Shown piece by piece: positions 42,667 to 55,329 of a stretch of 64,000 nucleotides of DNA; positions within the stretch are counted from its first letter, which is position 1, and every line of letters starts with the position of its first letter. This stretch comes from Ligula intestinalis. Lineage: Eukaryota; Platyhelminthes; Cestoda; Diphyllobothriidea; Diphyllobothriidae. The notes beneath the pieces are model-generated. The model searched no databases, was not told where the DNA came from, and worked only from the letters and a program-made list of their open reading frames with translations. The position numbers were made by a program, and so were the translations under genes. The DNA lies in contig JAYGXS010000008.1 in NCBI GenBank assembly GCA_036362985.1, positions 10,327,272 through 10,391,271 on the forward strand, read 5' to 3'.

Positions 42667-44466
42667 AAATGGCAGGTGGCTGCACCCGGCAATGGAGAGG
42701 TTTCACAGAAAATAAACGTGAAATGTATATTTCCAGTTTCAATGTTTTATAGTTTGCATGTGACCTTCCATAGCGCAAATAGTCCTGCCATCAGCGATCA
42801 ACCATCGGGACACATTTTATCAACAAATGTAAATTTTGTCATGAACTTTTACATTTTATAGGCAATAAAGCGCTAAGACAAAGCAAAGCCCTCCATCCTT
42901 CTTCGCACTTCTGATTCTTTACTTTTTCGTCAGTTGTGCGTGGTAAAATCCTTTGGCATGCTAACCGTTCCCACAGAAAAGATACTACATGAGTGGACTA
43001 CTCCACAAAACAACCTGAGTCAGTTTTCACTGACTCATATTTGTCGGTTTTTTTTCGTTAGATTCTTCCTCCCACTTGCTTATTAATCTTACACACACAC
43101 ACTCACAGAACATGAGATTCAAGTGCGGTTATAAATTACCGGATCTGCTTCCTTTAAATTCGTTTTCCAGGGTTTCTATAATTAGATCCACGTCTCCGAC
43201 AAAACATCGAGCCCGTGGTGCAATGATAAAGTGGTAAACTCAATGACCAAAGAACCCTGGTTTGAAGTTCGGGGGTTCCAGCCCCTGGATGATGGCGGCT
43301 AACAGGCACAAAAGTATTTTATGTAGGCCCACGCATATACCCCCTAGTTCCAGCATTTTTCCTGCGAAAATGATGGCTATAGAGTTTTGGGGGGTGGGGA
43401 AATAGGATAGGTAGCGAAGGAAATTTTTAGAAGTAAGTATTAAGGGAAAAAAAGAAGTCAAAGCTGCTTTACGTGGCCGCTGGGAGCAGGTTGTTCCGCA
43501 TGTAAATGGAAGGTGTGCGCAGCACTTCTTGGTATGGACTGTACTATTCTAACTCCAGAACGGTAAGTTGGACAACAGGTAAGTTGAAGTAGACGACCTC
43601 CTAACCACTTTTTCAAATTTTCGGGAAATTCAAGAAACCTGCAAGTTGATAATCAGGGTTTTCCGCAATCAGTTAAATGATATTACAGATTACGAAAAGC
43701 TACAGACATAAATCAACAACACTTCTAATTACAGTAAAATAAAAATGCATTTAGCATTTATTAAAGTATATTTCACTGCGTGTCCTAATTCACCTCCCAT
43801 AAAACCTGATAACCACCATTTTCGTGGGAAAACATGCAGGTTTTAGGGATTTGTGAGTGGGGCTACATAAGCTACTGTTGCAGTCATTTCGTCGCGATGC
43901 GCGTATCCGTGGATTTCCTTGGCCTTCCTATGAGGAGCTATAAGTGATCGACCTAACACTATCCACACGTTGGCCCCCTTGTGAAAATTAAATTTATCTT
44001 CCAGAAATTTCTTCACATAGTCGAATTTTTGGCCTAGTAGTTTCCAACATAAAAGTGTGCCATAAATAAGAAGAGAAATGCAGCCAATTTACCTAACGTA
44101 TATTTTGGTTTGTTCTGTTAAGGTTAAGCTTAATTTTTAGTTTATTATTAAATTATATTGAATTTCATTTAATTTAAATTTTTGGTCTAGTAACTTTACC
44201 TCATTTAAGTTCACTTTTCTTTAGTGTGTAAACTTTAATTTTACTGAGTAAGCTTTTAGTTTTTTAAGCTTTCTTTCTTTAGTTTAACTTTCTTCAGTTA
44301 GTTAACTTTAGTTTGTGGCTTAGTTTTAGATTTATTCTTGACATGAGGTCCTTATTTTAGTTTTATTCACTTCACTTTAATCTCAGAAATTCATGATTGC
44401 TTGCGTTGCACATGTAGTTTTTACTTGCCCAACATTACATTATGTAAATAGTTATTAGATTTTTTT
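42667..44466 (+). repeat. Family A repeat, left copy of a 20-kb inverted pair
   Basis: It matches 61388-63158 in inverted orientation for about 1.8 kb: GGTTTCACAGAAA, CATCGAGCCCGTGGTGCAAT and ATTTGGTCTAGTAAC all have counterparts. It contains a tRNA-like segment at 43209-43285. On the minus strand near 43800-44040 it has a frame reading KFDYVKKFLEDKFNFHKGAN then VWIVLGRSL, which is also present in the other arm. Confidence 0.8.
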
Positions 44467-46385
44467 CTACTTTACTTAGTTGACCGTATGTTCTGGCTTC
44501 TTTTTGAATTTGCAGCACAGCTTGGCACTGACAATATTAACGGGCCATGTGGAAAAGGCCCCGTTAGGTACTGACAGTCTTGATGGGGCATTTGTCCCTA
44601 GGCCCTCGAATGAAAAAAAAAAGATGGATGCGCTAGTGTTCCAGGGTTGACTGGCCTGGAACATAATTTCAGGTCACTGCCTCCGTGGTATCATGTTGTC
44701 CTTTTAGTAAATATCTTGCCACCAGCATGGAGTTAATAGCACTTAAAATAGCCTTAAAATTTATGCAGTGCTTATTTTTTCATGTAATTGTGTGTCAGCA
44801 TAAATTCAAGCATATTTCTTAAAGAAGATTAATAGGAAAAGAAGGTATTACGGACGGAAATGAACATGCAAATCTCAGGTTATTTTCGAAATGCAGACAA
44901 AAGCGAGATTGCTAGGATAGTTTTAATGATCGGGTCTTCTCTTTCTTTTGAGAAAGTATTATTTTCAATTATTTTGATTAAAATGTTTTCGTTTGAGTTA
45001 GCACCATCGGGAGGGATGTAGTCGAATTGAGGCGAAAGTAAGGTACAAGAATATTTATTAGAACGCTGCCATACTTAATCCTATTGCTCTGGTATCCATC
45101 AAGGTTGACCACAAGATATGCCAACTGACCATTACTCGCTTAAATATTTCAGAAACGTCAGCGGAACGCCTTACATAAATATTTGTGGGTATATACAGTT
45201 GTTGTTAAGTTATTGCATAAAATTTGGGATGGTGCAATCGCCCGCTGGATACGTGGATTACTCGTGGGAATGGAAAATGTGCCTTTTGATTTGCAGTTAT
45301 AAACAGCTAAGCACATCCAGTTTATATACGCTGATTTACTTGAGAAATAAATTCAACGTTTAAGTAACTTCAAGATAAGCAAATATTATGCAACTTTTTC
45401 AGTGCTGAAATAATGGTGTTTTTATCGTACTGACATTAAAGAGGATGCGTATGTTTATGAAAAGAAAACACAAACGTGTTCCTTTACATTCTTTCTAAAA
45501 ACTTGCATTGACTCTTTGCAAGCATATTTTATGAATCCGCACGCCGCTTAATTAGGAAGACTATTAAGCACCAAACTGTACAGATGAGCGACCGGATACT
45601 AAACCGAAGTTCAGCGTGCCGCCATTTATATATTCACCGGGGTCTCATTTCAGCACCGATCACATCTAAGACTGCGTTCAAATAGTATGCTCCCTTGTAA
45701 TTAATAAAGAGAGGATTTCCTATGTTTAGTAACATTCAGGACATACTGACTAATGACTTATATTAACAACAATACGTTCAGTGAAAAACTTATTGTCACG
45801 TTACGTGAACGCATTTTTCTAAAGCATGCAAGATAGATAGGTTTCCAACACAAACAAGGTTATGTGTACTTTATACGATAGTAGATAGGCCGGTCTTACC
45901 GACTTTGTCTTTACACCAGAAATGGAGGTGGGAGAGGCGAGCGAGTGGGCGGATTCTCCGCAAGTTTGCTTTAACTCCTCTTTTCTCTGCGGTAGTTCGC
46001 TGCGTTGCTTCTGCCTGCTGTAGCCTTCGTGTTGCTTGCCCAGCCTGTTTCAGCGTCTGCTTCGGCTTGCTTCAGCTTTTGCTGCGGCTCGGTGGAGCGC
46101 GTGGTGCCCACCGCCAAAATAGACGGGGAACTGCCGTCGGTAGCTAGGCGCTCACCCATCACACACAGGACTCACTTGCCATGTCGTGCTTTGGGGCTCT
46201 TTTACTCCAGCTCCGCCCACAGCCAATCAGCAGCTCATTATACAGAAAAAGAAAAGGAAGGCTTAAATAACAATTTCGCATTTGGTAGTCGTCATAAACT
46301 GGTCATAACACCCACCAGCTGTTGTGGCCCGGAGGTTCGAACACGCTACCATTGTGTACCTTCTCGATCGAAACCGGCAAGATAA
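44467..46385 (+). other. No gene recognised
   Basis: Mostly AT-rich unique sequence. A GC-rich part at 45900-46200 gives overlapping frames on both strands, one with a signal-peptide-like start, but without support from splice sites or domains. Confidence 0.4.
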
Positions 46386-46960
46386 TGAGCTCGTAGCGCA
46401 GTGGTTACTGCGTTGGGCTGTAGTGAGTCGTTGCCTGCCCGACGCCTGGCCTTCTTGTCGTGATCTCAATCCGTCTAGACCTCAAGGTCGTTGCGGTCGC
46501 CAAACTTACTGGCACGCGAGACACAGGCCGCCCACGTTGATTTCTACCCACACGGTGTCCAACCAATCACAGGCCGACCTAGCCAATGAACACCCTCTCT
46601 CTGTCTACTGGCCTAACTGCTGTAAAACTGGCAATTGGGATCCGACCAATCTCCTGGGCGGTCCTGATCTCCCAAAAAGATTTCTTTCATCGATTCGACG
46701 TCCTTCTGTGTACACAATATTCTCTTCCTAACTATCTGACCTTTCCAAGACTTCTTCTCTACTACGTTACCATGGTTTGAAGATCACAGTTGCTGGGTTT
46801 AACTCAATTAACCCCTGCGATAGGACTTCTATCCAGGAGGTCATGGGTTCGATCCTCGGTTGCTGCAGAGCCTGAAATTGGGTATTGCGGGCTAATGACG
46901 AATAAGCCAGAAACGGTTGGTAGAGTTTAGCTTACCCAGGCCCCTGCGGCATTCCTGCTT
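46386..46960 (+). repeat. SINE-2 copy split by a family B insertion
   Basis: An A-box-like head GTAGCGCAGTGGTTACTGCG lies at 46393, but its B-box GTCATGGGTTCGATCCTCGG is 450 bp away at 46840, followed by the SINE-2 body (GAATAAGCCAGAAACGG). Between them 46430-46830 is a family B copy ending AACCCCTGCGATAGG. Nested insertion explains the spacing. Confidence 0.6.
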
Positions 46961-47289
46961 CTTCATGCGATTTCACGAGATAGACAATTGACCATAGGAT
47001 TTGGCTCTAGTACAGTGGGACCTCAGAACCAATCAACTGTGCTTACTTTGTCTGCAGGTTCACACAACTCAAACAGAACACACACGCTCCAAGGACCAAG
47101 AATCTCCACAGTGGACACCAAAAAACAGCTCCGAAGAAATACCTTTCGAAAATTACCATCGGAGAATTCAGAAGTATGGTTTGGCGAGTATACGTGTACT
47201 TTAGACAAATTCTCGTCAGGCCTTACATTTTTTGTGAAAACGGTGTGCAAGTTCAAACGTGTTCTTCTTTCGGACACGTGGGAATAGAG

Positions 47290-48625
47290 GTGAGGGTGGG
47301 GCCGATAAGCGAAGGCTGATTGTGAGGGTAGGGGAGGGGAAGATGGGCGAGGGAGACAAACAGAGCATGGATGACTACATTAGGCTAAGTGACTGTAGGC
47401 CACGCCAACTGTGAGGCTTGTAGGCAGTTCTTTTGTGCACACAACGCGGGCCTCATCAGCCTGATAGAGGTCGCTTCTGCTGTTGCTAGCAGGCGCTGAC
47501 ACAAGAACTTCGGATAATTTGATGGGACCCTGTAGATCACTCGGAAAGATTCGTTGGGGTCCACCCAATGTCCGGAATCAAACATGTGCGCCAGAATAGA
47601 GCTGCTTATGCTCCTGACTTCAACTTTTCTCAGCCATGCCGGGTGGTGTTCCTTTATTCTTTTGGATAGGCGCCAGCTCGTATGACTAATATAACCTGCT
47701 CCACAGGAACAAGTGAGAGAGTAGATGCACATTGATGTGGTCTGAGTTGGTATCCTATCCTTACCTTCACTGTGTAAGATTGGGTTGATTGAGAAAACTT
47801 GCTGCGTCCCCTCGAAAGGGGACTTTGGGGAATAGTGTTCTTTTTTCTACAGTAGGTGCAGTGGTTCTTATTTGTTTCTCCGTCATATTCCTTGTAATAA
47901 ATCCCTCAGGATACCCATTTTCACGCAGTAGGTCCTCGATTTTCTTGAGCTCCTCCTCAATCCTGTCTGCTGAACAAATTTTTCCAGCCCTTTGCACTGA
48001 GCATCGAACTAGATTTCGCTTCTGTTAAAGGGGTACGAAAATGTTAAAATTTGCGTCCTGTCCAGACCAGGTTTTCTTTCGATACACGCTCTTTTGGATG
48101 CTATCGTCAGGTGTGTGACTTAGGAGGACGTCCAAGAACGGAAGCGAACCTGCCTTTCCAACCTCCAGAGTGAACTTAATAAATGGATGTTCTTGGTTGA
48201 CCGCATTTAGGAGTGCGTCTATGTCAGTTTCGATTGCGGCGATCACGAAGATGTCATCAACGTAGCGACCACAGTGTTTTAACTTGTGGATCTGATCACT
48301 TAGTTGAAGTTTCTCCAGCTGCCCATGGATATGTCAGCTAGGAGGGGTCCGAGGCGAGCCCATAGCAACGCCGTCTATGTGTCTGCATAGCTGGCTGTCA
48401 AAAAGGAGCTGCACCTTTAATGTGCATTTAAGTAATAGTTCCTTCAGTGGGTTTGTCGGTATTTCTGTTTCCAGTGGATTTGTCACTAGGTATTCGCAAA
48501 TGTAATCTACTGACTCGGTAACCGGGACGTCTGTAAACAATGATGAGGTGTCTAGAGAGAGCATCCTCATCCTCGCTAAGCCTACTGTGCGCTTTTTGAC
48601 GGCGTTAGCAGCTTGTCCCGCCTAC
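47290..48625 (-). mobile_element. Penelope-like element with reverse transcriptase and GIY-YIG domains, broken
   Basis: Minus-strand pieces in order: VKKRTVGLARMRMLSLDTSS then LFTDVPV (first catalytic Asp), LCRHIDGVAMGSP, HCGRYVDDIFVIAAIE (catalytic YVDD near 48265), HPFIKFTLEVGKAGSLPFLD, SVYRKKTWSGQ, RIEEELKKIEDLLRENGYP, then CIYSLTCSCGAGYISHTSW then RLSKRIKEH (GIY-YIG region) and LLATAEATSIRL. The nuclease tyrosine motif GYISHTSWR departs from the usual Y-I/V-G-x-T. Frame changes separate the pieces. The element is 5'-truncated within the reverse transcriptase at about 48625. It belongs to a different PLE subfamily from the copies at 3740 and 5765, judging by CSCGAGYISHT against CPCNYTGQT. 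Confidence 0.85.
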
Positions 48626-48744
48626 TCCCTCTCTCCCACTACCTGTGATATGGGAGTTATCTTTGGGCAACCCATCGCACTTTTTGACCTGTCCACTTTC
48701 GCTTTCCCAGTATGCGCACAGCGTGTTGGCCGATTATGCGTTTC

Positions 48745-48900
48745 AGGTCTGGCAAAAAAGTGGCTCAATGGTTACAGCGTTCGATTCTGATCGGAAAAGA
48801 CGCGGGTTCGAGCCTCGAATGGAGCGCCACATAAGGGTTAGGTATGATTGACTGGCGACGGCTAATGAGACAAAAAATGGTCATTGCTCAACTTCCTTGG
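48745..48900 (+). repeat. SINE-2 copy
   Basis: A-box GTGGCTCAATGGTTACAGCG and B-box GCGGGTTCGAGCCTCG form the tRNA-like head, followed by GGTATGATTGACTGGCGACG and GCTAATGAGACAAAAAATGG. No acceptor stem closes the head, so it is not a functional tRNA gene. Confidence 0.75.
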
Positions 48901-48949
48901 CTTTGTCAGCAGCACTTTATGCCTACACTTCTCGCTGTTACTAGCTGGT

Positions 48950-49560
48950 GTCAGGGCCCGAGGTAACAGTAGCTTATGTAGCCAAACTCACTAATCCCTA
49001 CTTCCTGCATGTTTTCCTACGAAAACGGTGGTTATGGGGTTTTATGGGCGGAGAATTAGGACACGCAGTGGAACATACTTTAATAAACGCTAAATGCATT
49101 TTTATTTTACTGTATTTAGAAATTTTGTCATTTTTTATCTGTAGATTTTCCTAATCTGTATTGTCATTTAACTTATTGCGGAAAATCCCGATTATCAAAC
49201 TGCAGGTTTCTTAAGTTTCCCGAAAAAGTAAAATGGTGGTTTGGAGGTCATCTACTTCAACTTACCCGTGGACCAACTTACCGTTATGGAGTTAGATTAG
49301 TATAGTCCGCGGCACGAAGCGCCGCGCACACCTTACATGCGGGACAACCTGCTCCCAGCGGCCGCGGGAAGCAACTTGGACTACATTTTATTTCACTTTG
49401 CACTAACTTCTAAAAATTACCTTCTCTGACTATCCTATTTCCCCACCACCAAAACTCTTTAACCACTATTTTTGCAGGACAAAATTCTGGGACTAGGGGT
49501 ATATAAGTGGGGCTGGGTGAGCTACTTTTGCCGGGTCAGAGAATTAAAGCCCAAGGAAAA
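48950..49560 (-). repeat. Family A repeat, internal fragment
   Basis: It corresponds to 61970-62540 in the same orientation (AACTTACCGTTATGGAGTTAG, GCGGGACAACCTGCTCCCAG). The flanks of the full copies are missing. Confidence 0.7.
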
Positions 49561-49659
49561 GGCAGAGTGGGAGAAGTTAGTTTCGTTAGCGGTCCGTGAG
49601 TGTTAATTAACGATGATCAATATTTTCTGATCTAAACTGGTAAGTCAGCAAGCTCGGTA

Positions 49660-49795
49660 AGTAGGGTGTTTGACGCTGATCAACAAGGTGGGACACCACT
49701 TGGGTCTGGGTATGACTGGCTGACGACGGCTGATAAGCCAGAAATGTCCGCATTGCAGTCACCCTTGTCTTTCCCAACAATACTCTCTGTCTATA
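49660..49795 (+). repeat. SINE-2 body
   Basis: GGGTATGACTGGCTGACGACGG and TGATAAGCCAGAAATGTCC, with the closing TTGCAGTCACCCTTGTCTTT. The head is diverged. Confidence 0.6.
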
Positions 49796-49914
49796 TTACT
49801 AGCTTTTACGGCTGTTGAGGCCTCTGGTGAGATTAAAGGCAGAGCGGGACAAGGGAGTTCTGTTAGCGGTCGGTTAACGTTCATCAACGAGCGTCAAGGT
49901 AATCATTATAAAAA

Positions 49915-50165
49915 GGACGTTTAGGCGCATAGAATGCCTTTTTTGCCTTGACGGCTGCCTGTCATGGGTGAAGATGCCACAAGGTGCGTATGTGTGTGCG
50001 TGTACGTTAAATCCTCCCGAGGTCAAGTACGTGGACAACCAATGGCTAGCAGCCTCACCTTCGCTGTCAGTCACAATCCACCTGAATGCATGCAAATGTC
50101 ATTAATGCTTAAAAAGCAAGAAAAGGCTGTGATTAAGACACGGAACAAAACAGCGGTAGCAGCTG
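49915..50165 (+). repeat. Direct repeat D, copy 1
   Basis: It matches 50785-51075: CCTTGACGGCTGCCTGTCAT and GGTGAAGATGCCACAAGGTG against CCTTGACGGCTGTCTGTCAT and GGTGAAGATGCTACAAGGTG. Confidence 0.7.
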
Positions 50166-50258
50166 TGGCATAGGGAATGCTACCGTTAAGAATTTTTGGT
50201 ATAGGCAGACCATATTGCCAGCAAACACTTTTGGAGGCTGGAATGGTCATGGGTAGGG

Positions 50259-50392
50259 TTTTGTACACAATAAACCCTCCTCCAGGTGGATACCATAATT
50301 ACGCCCTTTAGAATCTCCAAGGAAGAACACAATAAGAAGGACATTCGTCTGGTATCCACCTGCAGGAGGGTCTATTGTGTACACAACCCGGA
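50259..50392. mobile_element. Short inverted-repeat element, about 135 bp
   Basis: TTGTACACAATAAACCCTCC then TCCAGGTGGATACCA is mirrored by TGGTATCCACCTGCAGGAGG then GTCTATTGTGTACACAA. About 60 bp lie between the arms. No coding capacity. Confidence 0.7.
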
Positions 50393-50393
50393 G

Positions 50394-50784
50394 TTACTTT
50401 CTCGGGTGGAAGTTGTCGTTGGTTGATCTCCAGTGCGCTGTTTGTCCTGCCTTGGGGGCAAGCCCCGGCATTGGGAGCGGACTGATGGTGTCCTTGCAGT
50501 CAGGAGTGCAACTGCCGCTGCCTGAGAGCTGACAGTGGCTTATAATTAATGGCCATGCGCGTTTGCCTGTAGCCTGATTGGACGGATTGGGATAACTGCG
50601 ACCAATGCACATGCGTGCATCTGTGTGTCCCATCCAGAGGTCAAGGTTTTCGCGCGTAGACAGGCCTCGCGTGTAAGCGGCCCAAGCTAACAAACAAAGA
50701 CTGTTGGCTAGGCTCAACGCCTCAGGAAAGCCCCCAAATGTTGCTAGCATTCAGTTAAGCTAAACTCCTAGCAAAAAAGATGTT
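50394..50784 (+). other. No recognisable feature
   Basis: A 118-residue minus-strand frame (50394-50750) has no recognisable domain or splice context. Confidence 0.35.
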
Positions 50785-51075
50785 AAGGTGCATAGGATGC
50801 TTCTTGCCTTGACGGCTGTCTGTCATGGGTGAAGATGCTACAAGGTGCGTATGCGTGCCTGGGCGTGTGTGTGTGCATTTTAAGTCCACCCGAGGTCAGG
50901 TAAGTGGACATCCAACAGTTGCCAACTTTACCTCCACTGTCAGTCAGTACCCTCCTCCCCTCCGCGAATTCAGGTGAGTGTTTGTGTACATCAAGATGTT
51001 ATTAATGAGGAAAAAGATAGCAAAAAGGGGCCTGTCATTTGGACGCGGACCAAAGAAAAGTGGTAGGAATCCATT
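50785..51075 (+). repeat. Direct repeat D, copy 2
   Basis: Second copy of the segment at 49915-50165, with a (GT)n expansion near 50865. Confidence 0.7.
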
Positions 51076-51269
51076 TGCATAATCACACTGTGCAAAAAGG
51101 TAGCGTTTCTCCACACACACACACATACACGCACGCACTTGCATTTCCTGTGCGCACACCGGGAATGAGTGCACCAGGGAGCGAAGCCAGAAGCCACAGT
51201 CTGTAATTAGCATATTCTGTGGTTGTGTGCGCTTTCGCCAGTTCAGCACACAATTCAAAATGCCCCCGA

Positions 51270-52885
51270 GCGAAGGCGCCGTTGATGCCCACGGAAGTAA
51301 TGTGTCTCTACAACGTAGGGGAAACTTCTTTCGGTAAGACTGCCTTTTAGGGCCGTCTTAAATGAATTCCGCCTGCCTAAGGCTGCCTGAAAATGAATTC
51401 CGCCAGCCCAAGATCGAAGTTCCGCCAGAAGCAATTGACTACGTTTCTTATTGGTCAATAGGAATCAGTAACAGAAGTGGTAGGAGTTTATGTTGGTAGA
51501 TTCAGCCCACTAAAACAATTATAACTGGCTATAATTTGCTTTCCACTCTTCGCTTTCCGTCCAATTTAACACGCATTAGCACTCTTTAATCAAGCACTAA
51601 ACATTTAACCACGAATTCCATGAGATAGTTGGGCGGGGACAGTTTATTTTTAGGGGGTCTCACAAAACAGATTTTCCTCTTTATCTTGAAGGCTTCAATC
51701 ATCCACTGTTCGAAAAATTAGGCAACACTGACTCGAGATGGTGCAGGCAGATGTGTGAGAGTTAGATTATACCTTAAGAACAAGACAAAACACTGCCATC
51801 GCCGCTATGGCGAAATAATGGGTTGAGGAGAAGTGTTTCGAGCGGAAGTGACTTGTTTCATAATTAACCAAGTAGTTGTACGTATTTGAAGTAATGTTAC
51901 AAAATCAGGTTGTCATACGTTCAAGCACACTTCATGAATTCCCTCGCAAGGCTAACGCATCTCCAGAAATAATAATCCACGCAAGCCTCCAGGACTACGT
52001 TGCACTCCACAGGCAATCCGATACCTCAGACGCACACGTGCCTCCCGTTCTTGGAACACGCACGACACTAGAGTTCACATAATTTCGAGTGGATTAAAAA
52101 AGTAGGCATGCACATACCTCCGGGGCCAGCCAAACGCGAAAGTCCGAGTTGACACTGACTCACTGTCGTATGACGCAGTCGTTCACGTCCACATTATGGT
52201 TTCACATTGAGGGTTCAGACCATTATCAGACACCGGTATAGAGGCAGAGGCATTCCGCACAGCAGCACAAGAATATTGCATGCTTATGCCAGCCAGCTGA
52301 TGAGCAAGCTGCCTGCGTTCGCGAGGGGTCTGTGCACACCCATTGGCTCAACAGGTCGACTAATTCGGAGGTAGCAATCGGACAAAAACGTTCATGCGCC
52401 CTGAACCAAACTTTCCGGAACCGCCGCAGATATGGTCGCTGATGCGTCCGTGTACAACCACAGGACAAAAGATTATGTGGTTTTTTTCACAAACTCGCAA
52501 GTACATTAAACCGCTGTGTAAACCTCGCCCTCGGGTTTAAGGGCGTCCAGAAAGAGAGAGCGTTGTGTAGGCGTAGTGGGTTACAGCATATGTTTTGTGT
52601 AGGTATTAGTAGCGGCCGCGAAGTTAGCCTCCGTCTGGTGATCACACGCTTGCATTCGCCTTCACAGACCGGCTAAACCAGATAAGGTATTCTCCACTTA
52701 TTCTCATTCGCTTGAAAAAAATTCATATCGAGAGTGTGACGCGCTATTCCGTGCTAACTCGGATAGCTCTCTACTCCACAAAGCCTTGTCCCATGGTGGA
52801 GTTCGGCAACCGCATGGGATGCATAATCGTCCCTGTAGCACCACATACCCTACCTCTCCCCCTGCGAGACCACCCAGCCAAGGCA
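51270..52885 (+). repeat. Tandem duplication, unit 1 (about 1.6 kb)
   Basis: It aligns in order with 52886-55330: start TGCCCACGGAAGT, middle ACTCGAGATGGTGCAGGCA, CACTGCCATCGCCGCTATGG, end AGCCAGCTGATGAGCAAGCT and TATGGTCGCTGATGCG. No conserved open frame was noticed. Confidence 0.8.
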
Positions 52886-53584
52886 CCATTAATGCCCACG
52901 GAAGTTGTGTGGCTCTATAACTTAGGGGAAACTTTTATCGGTCGAACTGCCTTGTAGGGCGGTCTAAAATGAATTCCGCCTGCCTAAGGCTGCTTAAAAA
53001 TAAATTCCGCCAAACTAAGACTCAATTTCCGCCAGTAGTAATTGCCCACTTTTCCTATTGGCCAAGAGGCATCAGTAACCTAAGCAGCAGGAGTTTATAG
53101 TGGTAGATTTGATTATACTTAGCTCGCTTAAACAATTATAAGTGGCTTTAATTTACTTTCCGTTGTTCAATTTCAACTCAACTTCACACGCAATTAACTC
53201 CGTTATCAAGTATTTAACCTTTAACCACGAACTGCACAAGACACTTGGGCAGGAGCAGTTTATTTTTAGGAGGCCACATAGGGCAGTTTGCCCTTTTCTT
53301 TTGTAACTGCAATCAGCCACTGTAATTTAGCCGTAAACTTAAGCAATACTGACTCGAGATGGTGCAGGCACATGTGTGAGAGTTAGATTATACTACAAGA
53401 ACAAGACAAAACACTGCCATCGCCGCTATGGCAAACTAACGGGGTTTAGGACAAGCGTTTCGAGCGGAAGTGACTGGTTTCTTATTTTACTAAGCAGTTA
53501 GACGTTTTTGGACTGCTGTTACAAGACAAGGTTGTCATACGTTTATGCACGCTCCATGAATTCCCTCACAAGGCAAACATTGCA

Positions 53585-53985
53585 TTATTAAGAAGGTTTG
53601 GCAGACTTTGTTAATTTAGTTGACCCAATTGTGAAACAAAAACTCACGGCATTCGGTGCGTTTCGAACCCGCCTAGGACGAAAGGCCTTCTACGCAAGCC
53701 AATGCTCTAGCCCCTTGAGCTACGAATGCCACTCTTCACATCGTGAACTTAATCACACTTGATCGATACTACCCACCCAACTTTGCCGCTCATATGGAAT
53801 CCACTGATACAGAACAGCCAGTTGGCTGGTCAAGCAGGAGTTCCTATGCAATCATCTAGAATCCACCAGAATGACTACAAGATTGACCTAATTATTAATT
53901 ATTATTTTTCGAATCCCGCCGAATGCCGCGAGTTTTTCCACAATTGGATCAACTAAATCAAACCTTGTAAGGCCAAGGCAATTTG
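53585..53985 (-). repeat. SINE-1 copy plus a forward tail fragment, inserted in unit 2
   Basis: The reverse copy has a tRNA-like head at 53648-53730 with a perfect seven-pair acceptor-like stem (GGCATTC / GAATGCC), A-box TAGCTCAAGGGGCTAGAGC and B-box GGGTTCGAAACG. A forward piece (53908-53960, TTCGAATCCCGCCGAATGCC) follows after ATTATTAATTATT. Confidence 0.75.
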
Positions 53986-54289
53986 TTGTTCTTTGAAATA
54001 TGCATCTCCGGGAATAATAGCCCACTCACGTCTCCAGGACTACATTTTACTCCGCTCGCAATTCGATACCTCAGGCGCACACTTGCCTTCCATTCTCGGA
54101 ACACGCATGGTACTAGAGTTCATATACTCACATAATTTCGAGTGGATTACAAAAGGCATGCATGCACTCAGCTCCCGGGCCAGCCAAGCGCGAAAGTCCA
54201 GGTTGACACTGACTCACTGCCGTATGACTGAGTCGTTCAAGTCCACATTATGTTTTCACATTGAGGGCTCACACCACTATCAGATGCAT

Positions 54290-54650
54290 GTTTGGACAAA
54301 ATACCTCCGAATCGAGATGTGGTGACGCACTCAGTGCAGATGATCATCGCATGGAGGCTCACTGGCCGCCTCCGCCCGTCTGTCTAGTCAACCACCTGTC
54401 AAGATCCACTTGCACAAAGACCGTTCCAGACGTTCTGGCGATTCCCATGGTCATCTCTTTTCTGGCGCGTTGCTGTAGCGTGCGGTTTCCCGCTCGTCTG
54501 GTATTCAATCGCCTACTGCCTATTCTCCACTCCTTATGTGCAGAATAAACTGTTCCTATGACTATGGCCTCCCATGACTTCTCTTCCCCCTAAGGAATCG
54601 GGGCCTGAAGATCGCACGTTTGAGCGGTTACTCTACTTAGTCCCTTGCGA
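54290..54650 (+). repeat. Family B repeat inserted in tandem unit 2
   Basis: Landmarks TATGTGCAGAATAAACTG and CCTGAAGATCGCACGTTTG, end TCCCTTGCGATAGAGG. Absent at the equivalent place in unit 1 (near 52240). Confidence 0.65.
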
Positions 54651-55329
54651 TAGAGGCAATCCGCGCAGCAGAAGAACATTGCACGCATATGCCAACCAGC
54701 TGATGAGCAGGCTGCCAGCGTTCGCGAGGGATCTGTACGCATCCGTTGGTTCAACAGGCCAACTAATTAGAACGTAGCAATCAGACAAAGTTCACGCACC
54801 CTGAACCAAACTTTCTGAAACCGCAGTGGATATGGTCGCTGATGCGATACAGTCCTCCCCGGCAGTTCTCAAGATTAGTGTCGATGTACTACCGCAGGAA
54901 ACAAGGCTATGTGGTTTTTTCACAAACTCGTACGTACATTAACCCAGGTTGTGTAAACTTCGCTCTTGGCTTTCAGAGTGTCCAATTGGAGAGGATTTCG
55001 TGTAGGCGTAATAGGTCACAACATATGTTTCGGGCGCTTGACGACCGCTTAGCACTACTCTCAGCTGTGATATTGCGAAGTATGGCTTTGCCTAATAATC
55101 ACCCGTCTGTATTCCCTTCCACAGACCTGCTCAACCAGCTTAGGTATTCTGGCATTGTTTTTTTCCACGGTACTTCGACTCCTATCCCCATCAACTTGCA
55201 AAAAGAAATATTTAGAGGGTGATATGCTATCCCATACTAACGCGCGTATCTCTCTACTCAATGGAGCCATGCCTTATAGAGAAGTTCAGCAGCCACCTGG
55301 ACTGTATAAGTAGCACTGCTTTCTCCCTT

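Noticed and set aside
46005..46385. Open frame with a signal-peptide-like start
   Set aside because: The hydrophobic start is a composition effect in a GC-rich area. The frame runs on without any domain and ends next to a SINE.
48745..48830. Possible functional tRNA gene
   Set aside because: A- and B-boxes are present but no acceptor stem closes the structure, and the downstream body matches other SINE copies.
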